DNA of 64,000 nt, taken from positions 186,001-250,000 of the forward strand of contig JADJJU010000001.1 of the NCBI GenBank assembly GCA_016706365.1. Direction: 5' to 3'. Numbering within the stretch: position 1 is the first letter of the stretch; each line of letters begins with the position of its first letter. This DNA comes from Saprospiraceae bacterium (GTDB taxonomy: Bacteria; Bacteroidota; Bacteroidia; Chitinophagales; Saprospiraceae). Position numbers and translations under genes: made by a program. This document shows positions 47,887-56,577 of the stretch, in pieces. The notes under the pieces were generated by a model, which saw only the letters and a program-made list of their open reading frames with translations, searched no databases and was not told where the DNA came from.

Positions 47887-47896
47887 GTTTCAATGT

Positions 47897-48478
47897 TTAA
47901 AAGCCCAGCCACTTGAATAAATAAGGAAAAATAATCCAGGTCATGAAAAACCCACCCAGCAAAAAACAACAAGTAGCTACCAAAGATGGCCACTGAAGAT
48001 TGCTTAGTCCCATTATCGAGTGACCGGAAGTACATCCTTCCGCCCAGCGAGTTCCAAATCCAACCATCAGACCTCCCATCACAAAAAATACCAAACCAAT
48101 GGGTGAAAAGAGATTCTCCCAGCTGAATATATGCTCAGGCATCAATTGATTGTCCACTATGACACCAAGATCAGTCAGATCACGGACAGTAGATTCAGCA
48201 ATTTCCACCCCTTCCGGATTGACAAAAAACATTCCTGCAACCACACCACCAATTAGAATTCCTGCTACAAAGAAGAGATTCCAGGCTTCTGATTTCCAGT
48301 TATATTGAAAGAAAGGGATTCCTGCCGGAAGACAAGCTGCACAAATGTGCTTTAGTGATGATGAGACCCCGAAGGCCTTATTTCCAAAAATCAATAGGAT
48401 TGGGACAGTAAGACCAATTAATGGCCCTGCAACATACCATGGCCAGGGTTGGCTGATAAATTCTTCAACAGCATTCAT
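47897..48478 (-). CDS. YeeE/YedE-family sulfur transporter, long half
   Basis: The 193-residue protein has about five membrane helices and the hallmark GTRWAEGCTSGHSIMGLS with the sulfur-relay Cys. It is the first gene of a two-gene operon with the shorter YeeE/YedE half. Transport of thiosulfate or sulfide is the family expectation. A gap with hairpin array A5 lies upstream of its start, so the array may be within or before its 5' leader. Confidence 0.87.
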   Translation of the reverse strand: MNAVEEFISQPWPWYVAGPLIGLTVPILLIFGNKAFGVSSSLKHICAACLPAGIPFFQYNWKSEAWNLFFVAGILIGGVVAGMFFVNPEGVEIAESTVRDLTDLGVIVDNQLMPEHIFSWENLFSPIGLVFFVMGGLMVGFGTRWAEGCTSGHSIMGLSNLQWPSLVATCCFLLGGFFMTWIIFPYLFKWLGF

Positions 48479-48598
48479 TTTGAATCATTTTTTGATTGAA
48501 TGAAAAAGCAGTTGATCTGTGAAATTTTGGTGAGTCGAATTGCTCTGAAAATTTCAAATGTTGACAGCCTTTTCGACTATACGAAAGTACGCTAATTT

Positions 48599-48728
48599 GT
48601 GATCTTTTTCTGCTCCTACGACTTGAAATGTGATGTGTTTTCAGGGGACAAGCCCTGAAAAAGTGATGTCTTCGCCATAAATTGACTGATTCTCAGTCAA
48701 TTTATGGCGGAGGTGATGTGCTTCGCGA
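48599..48728 (+). repeat. Linker-hairpin array A5 (family A)
   Basis: GTGATCT at 48599 and GTGATGT at 48630, 48663 and 48713 (steps 31, 33, 50). Spacers: a degenerate TTTTTCTGCTCC...TTGAAA hairpin; TTTTCAGGG/CCCTGAAAA with loop GACAAG; CTTCGCCATAAATTGACTGA pairing with its complement across a 3-nt loop, with one G-T pair. GCTTCGCGAGG follows the last linker. Confidence 0.85.
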
Positions 48729-48802
48729 GGAACTTTAGATGGTTAAGGCCGCTCAAAAAGACTGATTCTGTAGAGACAGGGAGAATTGCGATTCGCCCTC
48801 TC

Positions 48803-49183
48803 GAGTATGTCCATCCCGGCTGTTTGTCTTGAAACGATTCAACACTTAGCCGCTTTAACGAGGCTGTTTTAGCTACTACCCAGCTTGTTCACTCTTAACC
48901 GATTCACCAAATAACCGATTCCCGGCTGAGTCTAATGTGCATATTCCCTTCAAAGCTAACACGTTGCATGCAACGTGTCTACAGCATCTTATATTGAGGC
49001 TGTATTTTTAAAGACGATTTAACTGCCTGTTCATAAACTTCTAAACTTTTTATCTCCTCAACATTTCGGCTATTCTCCCGGCCGTTTGTCTTTAAAAGAT
49101 TCAACGCTTACACGCTTCACCGCTTTAACGAGGCTGTTCGGCTGTTACCGATTAAACCTTAACCGATTCCCGGCTATTATCAA
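48803..49183. repeat. Intergenic repeat family C, two mosaic copies
   Basis: Two stretches (about 48820-48935 and 49075-49183) share the ordered words CCCGG(C)CTGTTTGTCTT, GATTCAACRCTTA, CGCTTTAACGAGGCTGTT and ACCGATTCCCGGCT. Between them lies unrelated AT-rich DNA with ACGTTGCATGCAACGT (a 16-bp palindrome near 48960). The second copy extends into the last codons of the SDR gene at 49152. Confidence 0.65.
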
Positions 49184-50153
49184 CCGCCCATTCAAAACTC
49201 TCATCAATCGATCTGTATTTGATAAGACCCGAGTCAACTGATTTTTGATTATTATATTCAAAGCGCGACCCGGCAAGTTTTAGTGCTTCATGTGTTAGAA
49301 GGCCATTTTTTTTACCAGCTCCCATTTGAAATAATGCATTGAGGCTGATAAGAATTCTGGTAAGAAAAACCGGCACTGGTTTAGACGGGACTTTGATCCC
49401 CATGATGGATGCTACTTTAGAGTAAGCCTCCCTGAAAGTTAAATTTGCTGCGTTGAGAATATACTTTTCCCCCCAAAGACCTGCAATTGCAGCATTTGTG
49501 CAAAATGACGCTACATCCCGGACATCTACAAAACCTCCTGCACCTGATGGAAAATAACTATGTCCTTGTTTAATTTTTTGAATAATCTGATTGAATCCTT
49601 TCTCAGCTCTACCCTGCCCGAGCATTACAGAAGGTGCAAGAATCAAGACATTAATTCCCTCTTCTTTGGCACGCCAAACTTCGAGTTCTGCCATCCATTT
49701 GCTGCGGCTATAATCTGATGCATCCTTCATATTTTGCCAAATCCCGGATTCACTGATGGGACCTTTGTCTATGTCCCTGCTTAGAGCAGCAGTCGAACTA
49801 ATGAAAACAAAGCCTTTTATATTGTGAAAAATAGCAGCATCCACAAGTTGCTGGGTGAGAAGGAAATTACATTTGATTAATTCTTTTCTATCGGATGCCC
49901 TGTAGGATATTTTCCCGGCTGCATGGATTATAAAATCATGTGAAAGGACATAATTATCCAGGACTCCCAAATCCATCAAATCTCCTGATACCCAGTTGAC
50001 TTTCAAATCGGGCCACTTCTTAATAGCCTGATCCGGATTCATTCTGGAATGAGCAGTAATTTGTTGAAAGCCTTTATCCAACAAATCCCGGAGGATGTAT
50101 TTACCTAAAAATCCGGAGGCACCTGTGACAAAAATTCGGTCAGTATTGTTCAA
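49152..50153 (-). CDS. NAD-dependent epimerase/dehydratase (extended SDR)
   Basis: This 333-residue protein has the NAD-binding TGASGFLGKYIL (residues 9-20), a downstream FISSTAALS segment and the catalytic YSRSKW (Y-x3-K). It belongs to the extended SDR/dihydroflavonol-reductase-like group acting on sugar nucleotides or alcohols; the exact substrate is not clear. It stands alone: 113 nt separate it from the upstream AnmK gene. Its last codons (DNSRESVKV) and stop are formed by repeat family C sequence, so the original C-terminus may have been replaced. Confidence 0.85.
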   Translation of the reverse strand: MNNTDRIFVTGASGFLGKYILRDLLDKGFQQITAHSRMNPDQAIKKWPDLKVNWVSGDLMDLGVLDNYVLSHDFIIHAAGKISYRASDRKELIKCNFLLTQQLVDAAIFHNIKGFVFISSTAALSRDIDKGPISESGIWQNMKDASDYSRSKWMAELEVWRAKEEGINVLILAPSVMLGQGRAEKGFNQIIQKIKQGHSYFPSGAGGFVDVRDVASFCTNAAIAGLWGEKYILNAANLTFREAYSKVASIMGIKVPSKPVPVFLTRILISLNALFQMGAGKKNGLLTHEALKLAGSRFEYNNQKSVDSGLIKYRSIDESFEWAVDNSRESVKV

Positions 50154-50266
50154 AAAGTAATTGATTTGTGAATCTTGAAACTTTCTTGAAATTTCTCATT
50201 TTAAACATGCGAATATAAAGGAAAGTTGAACGTGACCTACATTCTACATCAAGTTAAGAGAGAAAC

Positions 50267-51382
50267 TTAGATTATCAGGTCCTGAATGGCGGCAGGCAAA
50301 TAAATTGCACCACCTGATACATCAACTCTCGCCCCTGTAACGCTTTTAAAAAAATTAGGCCTACCCTGCAAACGCAATAAGCCTGTAAGTGCTATCAGAA
50401 TTGCTTCTTTGAAATCCACAATTTCAGGTTCAGGAATGTAAACATCAGAAAAACCGTGCTTCTGCATCTGTACATTTATTCTGGCAATCCAGCCAGGATG
50501 ATGTGCCCCGCCTCCACTTATCATGAGTGAATCTCTATTCAAACCCGAATGCTCTTTCATTGCCTTAGCCAATTCTATAGCAGATGCCTCCATTGCCGTT
50601 ACCAGAAGATCTTCAACACTAAATTTCTTTGGATTGAAAATGGGAATCACTTCCCTGCTCACCCAGTCATTTGCAAGGGATTTGGGAGCTTTGAGTTTGA
50701 AATACTTAAGATTCAGGTATTGATTCAATACTTCAGCGATAACTTCTCCAGATTGACTCAGGCACCCATCTCTGTCAAATGCTAAACCTTTGAATTCAGC
50801 GAGGTAATTCAATAATTGATTGCCGGCACAAACATCGTATGCAATTACTTCAGTCTCTTTATGAAAAGCAATATTTACAATACCTCCCAAATTGACAAAT
50901 TCCTTAAACTCCGGCCAAAGTAGTTTTTCAGCAATGGGAATCATCGGTGCACCTTGCCCTCCGTATGCAATATCAGACATTCTGAAATCTCCCACAACTT
51001 GTATTCCGGTTTCAGCTACTATATGGGCGGGATGTCCTATTTGGGTTGTGTAACCTGATCCAGGTTCATGAAAAATCGTGTGCCCATGAGAGCCAATAAA
51101 ATCTGCTTGAATGTTGTTTTTTGTAATAAATTCTCTCACTACTTTGCCCATCCATTTTCCCAAAATCGCATCGCAAAGTGCAATTTCCCTTGCTGATCCT
51201 TCAGGCAAATTTTTAATTTTCAATATTAGGTCTGAAGGGAGTGGAATTGTTTCACATGCCAGTAATCTGTAAGAAAGCGTTTGAGCCTCTTGCTCGTTAA
51301 ATTCACAAACTGCAATATCCAGACCATCCATTGAACTTCCTGACATAAGTCCAATGCATATTTTTGCAGCTTTATCTGACAT
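50267..51382 (-). CDS. anmK: Anhydro-N-acetylmuramic acid kinase
   Basis: The 371-residue enzyme shows the family motifs GLMSGSSMDGLDIAV (12-26), GSHGHTIFHEP, VVGDFRMSDIAYGGQGAP, FVNLGGIVNIA and AYDVCAGNQLLN. It phosphorylates and opens 1,6-anhydro-MurNAc to MurNAc-6-phosphate, recycling cell-wall sugar. Length and motif order are normal. It begins 2 nt after the stop of the cytochrome c gene, so the two are co-transcribed. Confidence 0.95.
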   Translation of the reverse strand: MSDKAAKICIGLMSGSSMDGLDIAVCEFNEQEAQTLSYRLLACETIPLPSDLILKIKNLPEGSAREIALCDAILGKWMGKVVREFITKNNIQADFIGSHGHTIFHEPGSGYTTQIGHPAHIVAETGIQVVGDFRMSDIAYGGQGAPMIPIAEKLLWPEFKEFVNLGGIVNIAFHKETEVIAYDVCAGNQLLNYLAEFKGLAFDRDGCLSQSGEVIAEVLNQYLNLKYFKLKAPKSLANDWVSREVIPIFNPKKFSVEDLLVTAMEASAIELAKAMKEHSGLNRDSLMISGGGAHHPGWIARINVQMQKHGFSDVYIPEPEIVDFKEAILIALTGLLRLQGRPNFFKSVTGARVDVSGGAIYLPAAIQDLII

Positions 51383-51384
51383 GA

Positions 51385-51768
51385 TTATTGTCTGAACTTT
51401 TCCGTGTATTCAGCAACAGCACTGATTTCCTCAGGTTTTAATACTTTCTCAAATGCAGTCATCGTGTTTCTTCCCTTTGTAATTACTGCAATTTTTTCTT
51501 CCACACTTAGCTTGGTTTCACGCAAATTAAACGCTCCATTTGAACCCATTGAACCATCAATACCATGACAAGTGATGCAATACTTTTTGTACACCTTTTC
51601 TCCCGGGTGTGCTGCTTCTGCAGCTACTTCCTCTTCATCCGATTGTTCCGACTCTGATCCGCAGCTGATTAAAAAGGCTGTAAATCCAATCATTAAAAAC
51701 AGAAACAAAATGCCTGTTCTTGGGAGTAAATTGCAGATTCGGGGTATTCCTGGTATATCCATATTCAT
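51385..51768 (-). CDS. Lipoprotein c-type cytochrome
   Basis: This 127-residue protein has a hydrophobic leader and a lipobox (FLISC-G, Cys near 36), an acidic linker, and one haem site YCITCHG with a plausible axial Met in NTMTAFEK. It is a small class I cytochrome c on the periplasmic face of a membrane, likely an electron shuttle. It is the first gene of a two-gene unit with anmK; a functional link is not obvious. Confidence 0.88.
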   Translation of the reverse strand: MNMDIPGIPRICNLLPRTGILFLFLMIGFTAFLISCGSESEQSDEEEVAAEAAHPGEKVYKKYCITCHGIDGSMGSNGAFNLRETKLSVEEKIAVITKGRNTMTAFEKVLKPEEISAVAEYTEKFRQ

Positions 51769-52110
51769 ACTCTTTTTTCAATTAATTTATTAGAGTAGCA
51801 AAGTAGTGCAATCAAAAACATTTATCTATATTTTGAATGCACTTTTTCTTTTACATCCAATTTTAGGAGAAAATTGGGACAAAAATAATTCCGGATTTTG
51901 AAATGATTTGCTTCATGTATTTTTCTATTTCGCATAATAATTGCAAAAAATAAAATTAACCCAGGATCACTGAAATCGTTTCTACCAAGATATTTCTAAA
52001 CAGCTTAGATACAGAGTCCGCATTTTATTTTACCTTTCGTACATAAATATGGTTAGCCATATGGATCAACCGAAAAAATCTCATTCTGTCGCACAGCTAG
52101 ATATCCTCGC
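51769..52110. other. Intergenic gap between divergent cytochrome c and sensor kinase genes
   Basis: This is 342 nt of AT-rich DNA. Promoters for both divergent genes should lie here. TACCTTTC near 52032 resembles a -7 box for the kinase gene, but the match is weak. No repeats or RNA elements were seen. Confidence 0.4.
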
Positions 52111-55100
52111 ATGGAAATTTCCCATTCTATTTTTTCGATACTAAACCAAAAACCGGTTTTAATTTGGATGAATAAGACCGGAATGATTTTACAGACAAGT
52201 ATTCCTTTACCTAAGCCTGCGTTTTCATCCGAAACAGAAGATGAAAGCAACTATGGAATAGAGCAAGTATTACCGGATGATATCACCCACTGGATCCAGT
52301 CGATCAATAAAGACAACGGATTTGTTCAGGCAAAAAATCGATTTAACTTAAGAAGATTCCCTGTGAATATCGATGTGGATGTGCAGGTGCTGGCAATGGA
52401 GGATAATCACTTTACTATTATACTGGAGAAAGGTTCAGAAAAACAATCTTCGCAATCTACAGAGCATCAGAAAACAGAGATGAGCAGATTATTGATGCAT
52501 CTGGCCAGTGATTTTATGTCTATTGATGAACAAAAACTTGATTCTAAAATCCAGGAAGCATTAAAAATGATCGGGCTTTTTGCCAGAGCTGATCGTTCCT
52601 ATATTTTGATCCATGACCTCAAAAACAATGTCTCCAGAAATACACACGAATGGGTAGGACCAGGTATCCGCGCTGAAATTGAAAACCTTCAGGAAATTAA
52701 ATTAGATCCATTCGAAGAATTCCTTGAACTGCAGCGAAAAGGCAAAGTTTTTTACATTCCGAGCATTGATGCGTTGGGAAATGACAATCCACAAAAAGCA
52801 CATTTTCAGGCGCAGCAAATAAAATCATTACTTGTGCTTCCTTTATTAGAAGGCAATGAACTGATTGGTGCTGTAGGGTTTGATGCGGTGAATAAAATTA
52901 CATCATGGAATGCAGATGAATTAACTGTTCTGGAATTTTTTGCATCCATCCTCAGCAAAATATTTTATAATCGTTCAATCACACAATCTCTCAGAAAAAG
53001 TGAAGAGCAATATAGAATCCTTGCGGAGAACATGCAGGATCTGGTCAGCTGGCATGACGAAAAATTTATCTTTCAGTATGTAAGTCCTTCATTCCAGCGA
53101 GTACTGGGGTTTACTTCTGAAGAGTTACTGAACCAGCCTGCGGAGCTATTTGTACATCCTGAAGATTTGATTGAGTTGCGAAAATCCGTGAAGGAGGAGA
53201 TTGACAGGGAAGGCAGCGCATATACCGAATACAGGCAACTAACCAAATCAGGTGATTACATTTGGCTTGAAAGTATTACCAAAAGAGTAGAAGACAATTC
53301 CGGTAATCTTATTCGGTATCAAACAGTCAGCAGAGACCGGACCCGACAGAAAGAAACAGAACTAGCTCTCACACTTACCGAAGATAAATACCGCTCCATC
53401 TTCAATTCGATTCAGGACATATATTATGAAACGAACAGAGAAGGATTTATCACCGATATTAGTCCCAGCATAGCCAGGCATAGCGGGTATGAAGTCAGTG
53501 AAATCCTGGGAAAATCTTCCTTCTTCTTTTATGAAGATTCGACCATATTTGAAAAACTTATCAATACCCTTAGAATACACAAGGAAGTCATTGATTTTGA
53601 AGTTCAGCTTAAAACCAAAGATAATAGAGTCATTTATGTGTCTCTTAATGCTCAGTTAATTTTTGGACCCGATGATGTTGTGACTGGTACCAGAGGCACG
53701 ATGCGGGATATTACTGAAAGAAAACTGGCCAAACAAGAGCTTGAATGGAGTGAAGCGAGACTAAAACAGACCCAGATTACAGCCAAAGTAGGCAGCTGGG
53801 AATTAGATCCTCAAAGTATGCTTATAACATGGTCAGACGAGTTATATGCTTTAACAGGAATTGAGAGAAAATCTGAAAGTATAACTTTAGATCAGCAACT
53901 TGAAATAATATTTCCTGAAGACCGCCCGGTGGTGATTCGTTCACTTAATCAAATGATGAGTCAAAAGGAACAGATGATGGCAGAATTTCGTGTGCATCTG
54001 CCTAATGGTAAAAACAGATATATAAAAATCCTTGCAAATCCAATTCTTACTGAAAATGACAAAATGATACAAGTACTGGGCACAGCAATGGACATTACAG
54101 AAATCCGAACTGCAGAAAAAGCACTGCAGAAAGAGAGAGATTTATTCTTAGCGGGGCCTGTTGTAAGTATGGTCTGGCACAATAAAAAAGGCTGGCCATT
54201 TGAATTTGTATCCAAAAATGCAGTTGCCCTTACCGGATACAGCGCCGAAGAACTTATTCAAAATATTGAAAATTATGAAAACCTGATACATCCTGATGAT
54301 CTGGATCGTGTTCAGAAAGAAACGAAAAGCTTTCTGGAAGCAGGCAAAAAAAATTGGCAGCAAACTTATCGCATCATTCGGAAAGATAGTAAAGTGAGAT
54401 GGATTACTGATTATGTAATCGTTCAATCTATCAGGGAAGGAGTCATTCTTAAAACGCGCGGATATTTACTGGATCAGACTGATAAAATATTAACAGAGCA
54501 GAAACTGGCAGCCAGTAACCGATTGTTAAAAAAAGTCACGGATCATATTCCCGGTTTTATATTCCAATATGTTCTAAATCAGGATGGCAGCAGCAGATTT
54601 CCATATGCAAGTGAAGGCATCAGGGATATTTATGAATTATCACCTGAAGATGTTAAGGAAGATGCAACGATCGCTTTCCAACTAAAACACCCCGATGACC
54701 TGGACAATCTGGTTGCTTCCATTCGGGAATCGGGAGTGCAGCTCAAAACCTGGAATTATGAGTACAGAGTAATTTTGCCTTCAAAAGGTTTGCGCTGGTT
54801 GAGGGGCAATGCAGCACCGGAGTTGATGGAAAATGGATCTGTCCTTTGGCATGGATTCATCATGGATATTACGGACAGAAAGGCTGAGGAAGAAGAAATT
54901 ATCCTTCTCAATAAAAGATTGACCCAACGCAATAAAGAGCTGGAACAATATGCTTTCATGGCCTCTCATGATCTCCGTGGTCCAGTTTCAAATCTTATGA
55001 GTCTCGTAAAATTATTCAATCGCATCAATCATGATGATCCCAGAAATTCAGAAATTCTGGAAGGAATTGATATATCAATACATCAGCTCAATCAAACCCT

Positions 55101-55623
55101 GCACAATATGCTGGAGGTGTTAAAACTCAGACAATCAGCTGATGTCCCTATGAAATCTTTGGATTTATATGACATATATCAATCTGCCACACTTAATTTG
55201 CACACTCAAATAAAAGAAAGCAACGCCAATATCAAGGTGAATTTTGAAGTTAAAAATCTATTTTATGTACATTCACATATCGAAAGCCTTTTTCACAATA
55301 TGATTTCAAATTCGATCCGGTATGCCCACCCCTCCCGCTCGCCGCAGATCGAAATACTAAGTGAACAACTTAAAGATGAAGTTATTCTCAAATTTAAGGA
55401 TAATGGTCTCGGGATCAACCTTGAAAGACACAAAGACAGAATATTTGGCATGTACCAAAGATTTCATGTTCACCCTGATAGCAGAGGTCTGGGTTTATAT
55501 ATAATCCATTCACAAATTCAATCACTCGGAGGTCGAATTGAAGTCGAAAGCATTGAAAATGAAGGCACTACATTTATTATTTATCTGAAACTCCCATCCT
55601 CCTATGAAGGTGCTGCTAATTGA
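52111..55623 (+). CDS. GAF and multi-PAS sensor histidine kinase
   Basis: This 1,170-residue soluble kinase has no membrane helix. In order: an N-terminal PAS-like segment, a GAF domain (about 130-290), five PAS/PAC units (near 300, 425, 550, 680 and 805, each ending in a D-I-T-E/D-R-T type PAC motif such as GTRGTMRDITERK), HisKA with FMASHDLRGPVSN (His near 952) and a HATPase domain with N-box MISNSIRYAHPS, FKDNGLGI and SRGLGLYIIHSQ. The 3' end overlaps the receiver gene by 20 nt, so the two are coupled. Ligands of the sensor domains are not readable. Confidence 0.9.
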   Translation: MEISHSIFSILNQKPVLIWMNKTGMILQTSIPLPKPAFSSETEDESNYGIEQVLPDDITHWIQSINKDNGFVQAKNRFNLRRFPVNIDVDVQVLAMEDNHFTIILEKGSEKQSSQSTEHQKTEMSRLLMHLASDFMSIDEQKLDSKIQEALKMIGLFARADRSYILIHDLKNNVSRNTHEWVGPGIRAEIENLQEIKLDPFEEFLELQRKGKVFYIPSIDALGNDNPQKAHFQAQQIKSLLVLPLLEGNELIGAVGFDAVNKITSWNADELTVLEFFASILSKIFYNRSITQSLRKSEEQYRILAENMQDLVSWHDEKFIFQYVSPSFQRVLGFTSEELLNQPAELFVHPEDLIELRKSVKEEIDREGSAYTEYRQLTKSGDYIWLESITKRVEDNSGNLIRYQTVSRDRTRQKETELALTLTEDKYRSIFNSIQDIYYETNREGFITDISPSIARHSGYEVSEILGKSSFFFYEDSTIFEKLINTLRIHKEVIDFEVQLKTKDNRVIYVSLNAQLIFGPDDVVTGTRGTMRDITERKLAKQELEWSEARLKQTQITAKVGSWELDPQSMLITWSDELYALTGIERKSESITLDQQLEIIFPEDRPVVIRSLNQMMSQKEQMMAEFRVHLPNGKNRYIKILANPILTENDKMIQVLGTAMDITEIRTAEKALQKERDLFLAGPVVSMVWHNKKGWPFEFVSKNAVALTGYSAEELIQNIENYENLIHPDDLDRVQKETKSFLEAGKKNWQQTYRIIRKDSKVRWITDYVIVQSIREGVILKTRGYLLDQTDKILTEQKLAASNRLLKKVTDHIPGFIFQYVLNQDGSSRFPYASEGIRDIYELSPEDVKEDATIAFQLKHPDDLDNLVASIRESGVQLKTWNYEYRVILPSKGLRWLRGNAAPELMENGSVLWHGFIMDITDRKAEEEEIILLNKRLTQRNKELEQYAFMASHDLRGPVSNLMSLVKLFNRINHDDPRNSEILEGIDISIHQLNQTLHNMLEVLKLRQSADVPMKSLDLYDIYQSATLNLHTQIKESNANIKVNFEVKNLFYVHSHIESLFHNMISNSIRYAHPSRSPQIEILSEQLKDEVILKFKDNGLGINLERHKDRIFGMYQRFHVHPDSRGLGLYIIHSQIQSLGGRIEVESIENEGTTFIIYLKLPSSYEGAAN

Positions 55624-56014
55624 CGACGACCCGATCTTCCTCATGATTTGTAAAAGATATATGGATATCTGCTCTTTTGCAGATGAAATTATAGCTTGTG
55701 AAAATGGCCAAAAAGGACTTGATTGGCTGAAGAATTGCCTGCTCTCCGGAGAACAATTACCGGACTTTATTTTTCTCGATATCAATATGCCGATAATGAA
55801 TGGATGGGATTTTTTAGAAGAAGTCACACCGCTATTCCCTGATTTTAAAACCCAGGTATATTTAATCATATTATCTTCTACCGTAAATCAGGCTGATTTT
55901 GAAAAATCCAAAGCCTATCCTATCATCAAAGAATTTTTCACCAAACCGATAACTCTTGAAATGTTTATCGAACTGAAAAACAGATGGGTGGAATCAAATT
56001 CTTCTAATTCATAG
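55604..56014 (+). CDS. Single-domain response regulator (CheY-like receiver)
   Basis: The 136-residue protein is a receiver only: LLIDDDPIF at the start, phospho-acceptor Asp in FIFLDINMPIMNGW, conserved Ser/Thr in IILSSTV and Lys in FFTKPI. It overlaps the end of the sensor kinase gene by 20 nt in another frame and is very likely its phosphorylation partner. With no output domain it must act by protein contact or pass phosphate onward. Confidence 0.92.
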   Translation: MKVLLIDDDPIFLMICKRYMDICSFADEIIACENGQKGLDWLKNCLLSGEQLPDFIFLDINMPIMNGWDFLEEVTPLFPDFKTQVYLIILSSTVNQADFEKSKAYPIIKEFFTKPITLEMFIELKNRWVESNSSNS

Positions 56015-56111
56015 AATGCTCTTTATTTACCTCCTCATGTGGCAAAAACAAGGTGGCACTTTCTTCCCGGCTTTATTCTCCGTTTGTTGCAACAACCATG
56101 GGAGCTGTGTC

Positions 56112-56245
56112 GTAGCACAGTGACGCCCCGGCATGGCTACGCCAAGTCGGGGTGACGCCTTTTTGCTGTCGCAAAAAGGTGACGTCTCCGAAATAAATTG
56201 ACTGCTTCGCAGACAATTTATTTCGGAGGTGACAGCTAGCGCATA
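56112..56245 (+). repeat. Linker-hairpin array A6 (family A, GTGACG variant)
   Basis: Here the linker is GTGACGC at 56120 and 56152, GTGACGT at 56179 and GTGACAG at 56229 (steps 32, 27, 50). Spacers: CCCCGGCATGG...CAAGTCGGG; CTTTTTGC/GCAAAAAG with loop TGTC; CTCCGAAATAAATTGACTGC pairing across TTC with one mismatch. A GCTAGC palindrome follows. All linkers of this copy share the C in place of T. Confidence 0.85.
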
Positions 56246-56288
56246 TTACAAGCAGGCAGGTCTCTGCTCTGGACAGAATCTTAACGAT

Positions 56289-56335
56289 TTACTGGGCTGT
56301 TTGCCAGAAGCAAGAAGCTAGAAGCTAGAAGCCTT
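56289..56335. repeat. Intergenic repeat family C fragment with AGAAGCTAGAAGC units
   Basis: GGGCTGTTTGCC, a word shared with 60120-60292, leads into short units of AAGCTAGAAGCTAGAAGC. Confidence 0.4.
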
Positions 56336-56577
56336 CCCCAGATTATATCCAATGTCCGAAGTTTACAACGAACTCAAATACTCAGAAAATAATTTAAAAT
56401 TACATACAGAATAATTATATATGTATTGATTCATATATTAACTTTGTAGATAGATACCAGAGATAAATGTCGATTTGGTCGTGATTTGTCCTGAATAATG
56501 ATGATTAACTACAGAATAAGGTCTCAAAATATTTCTTTGAACCGCTCTCTGCTTAGGTTATCAAAATAAAAACTACT

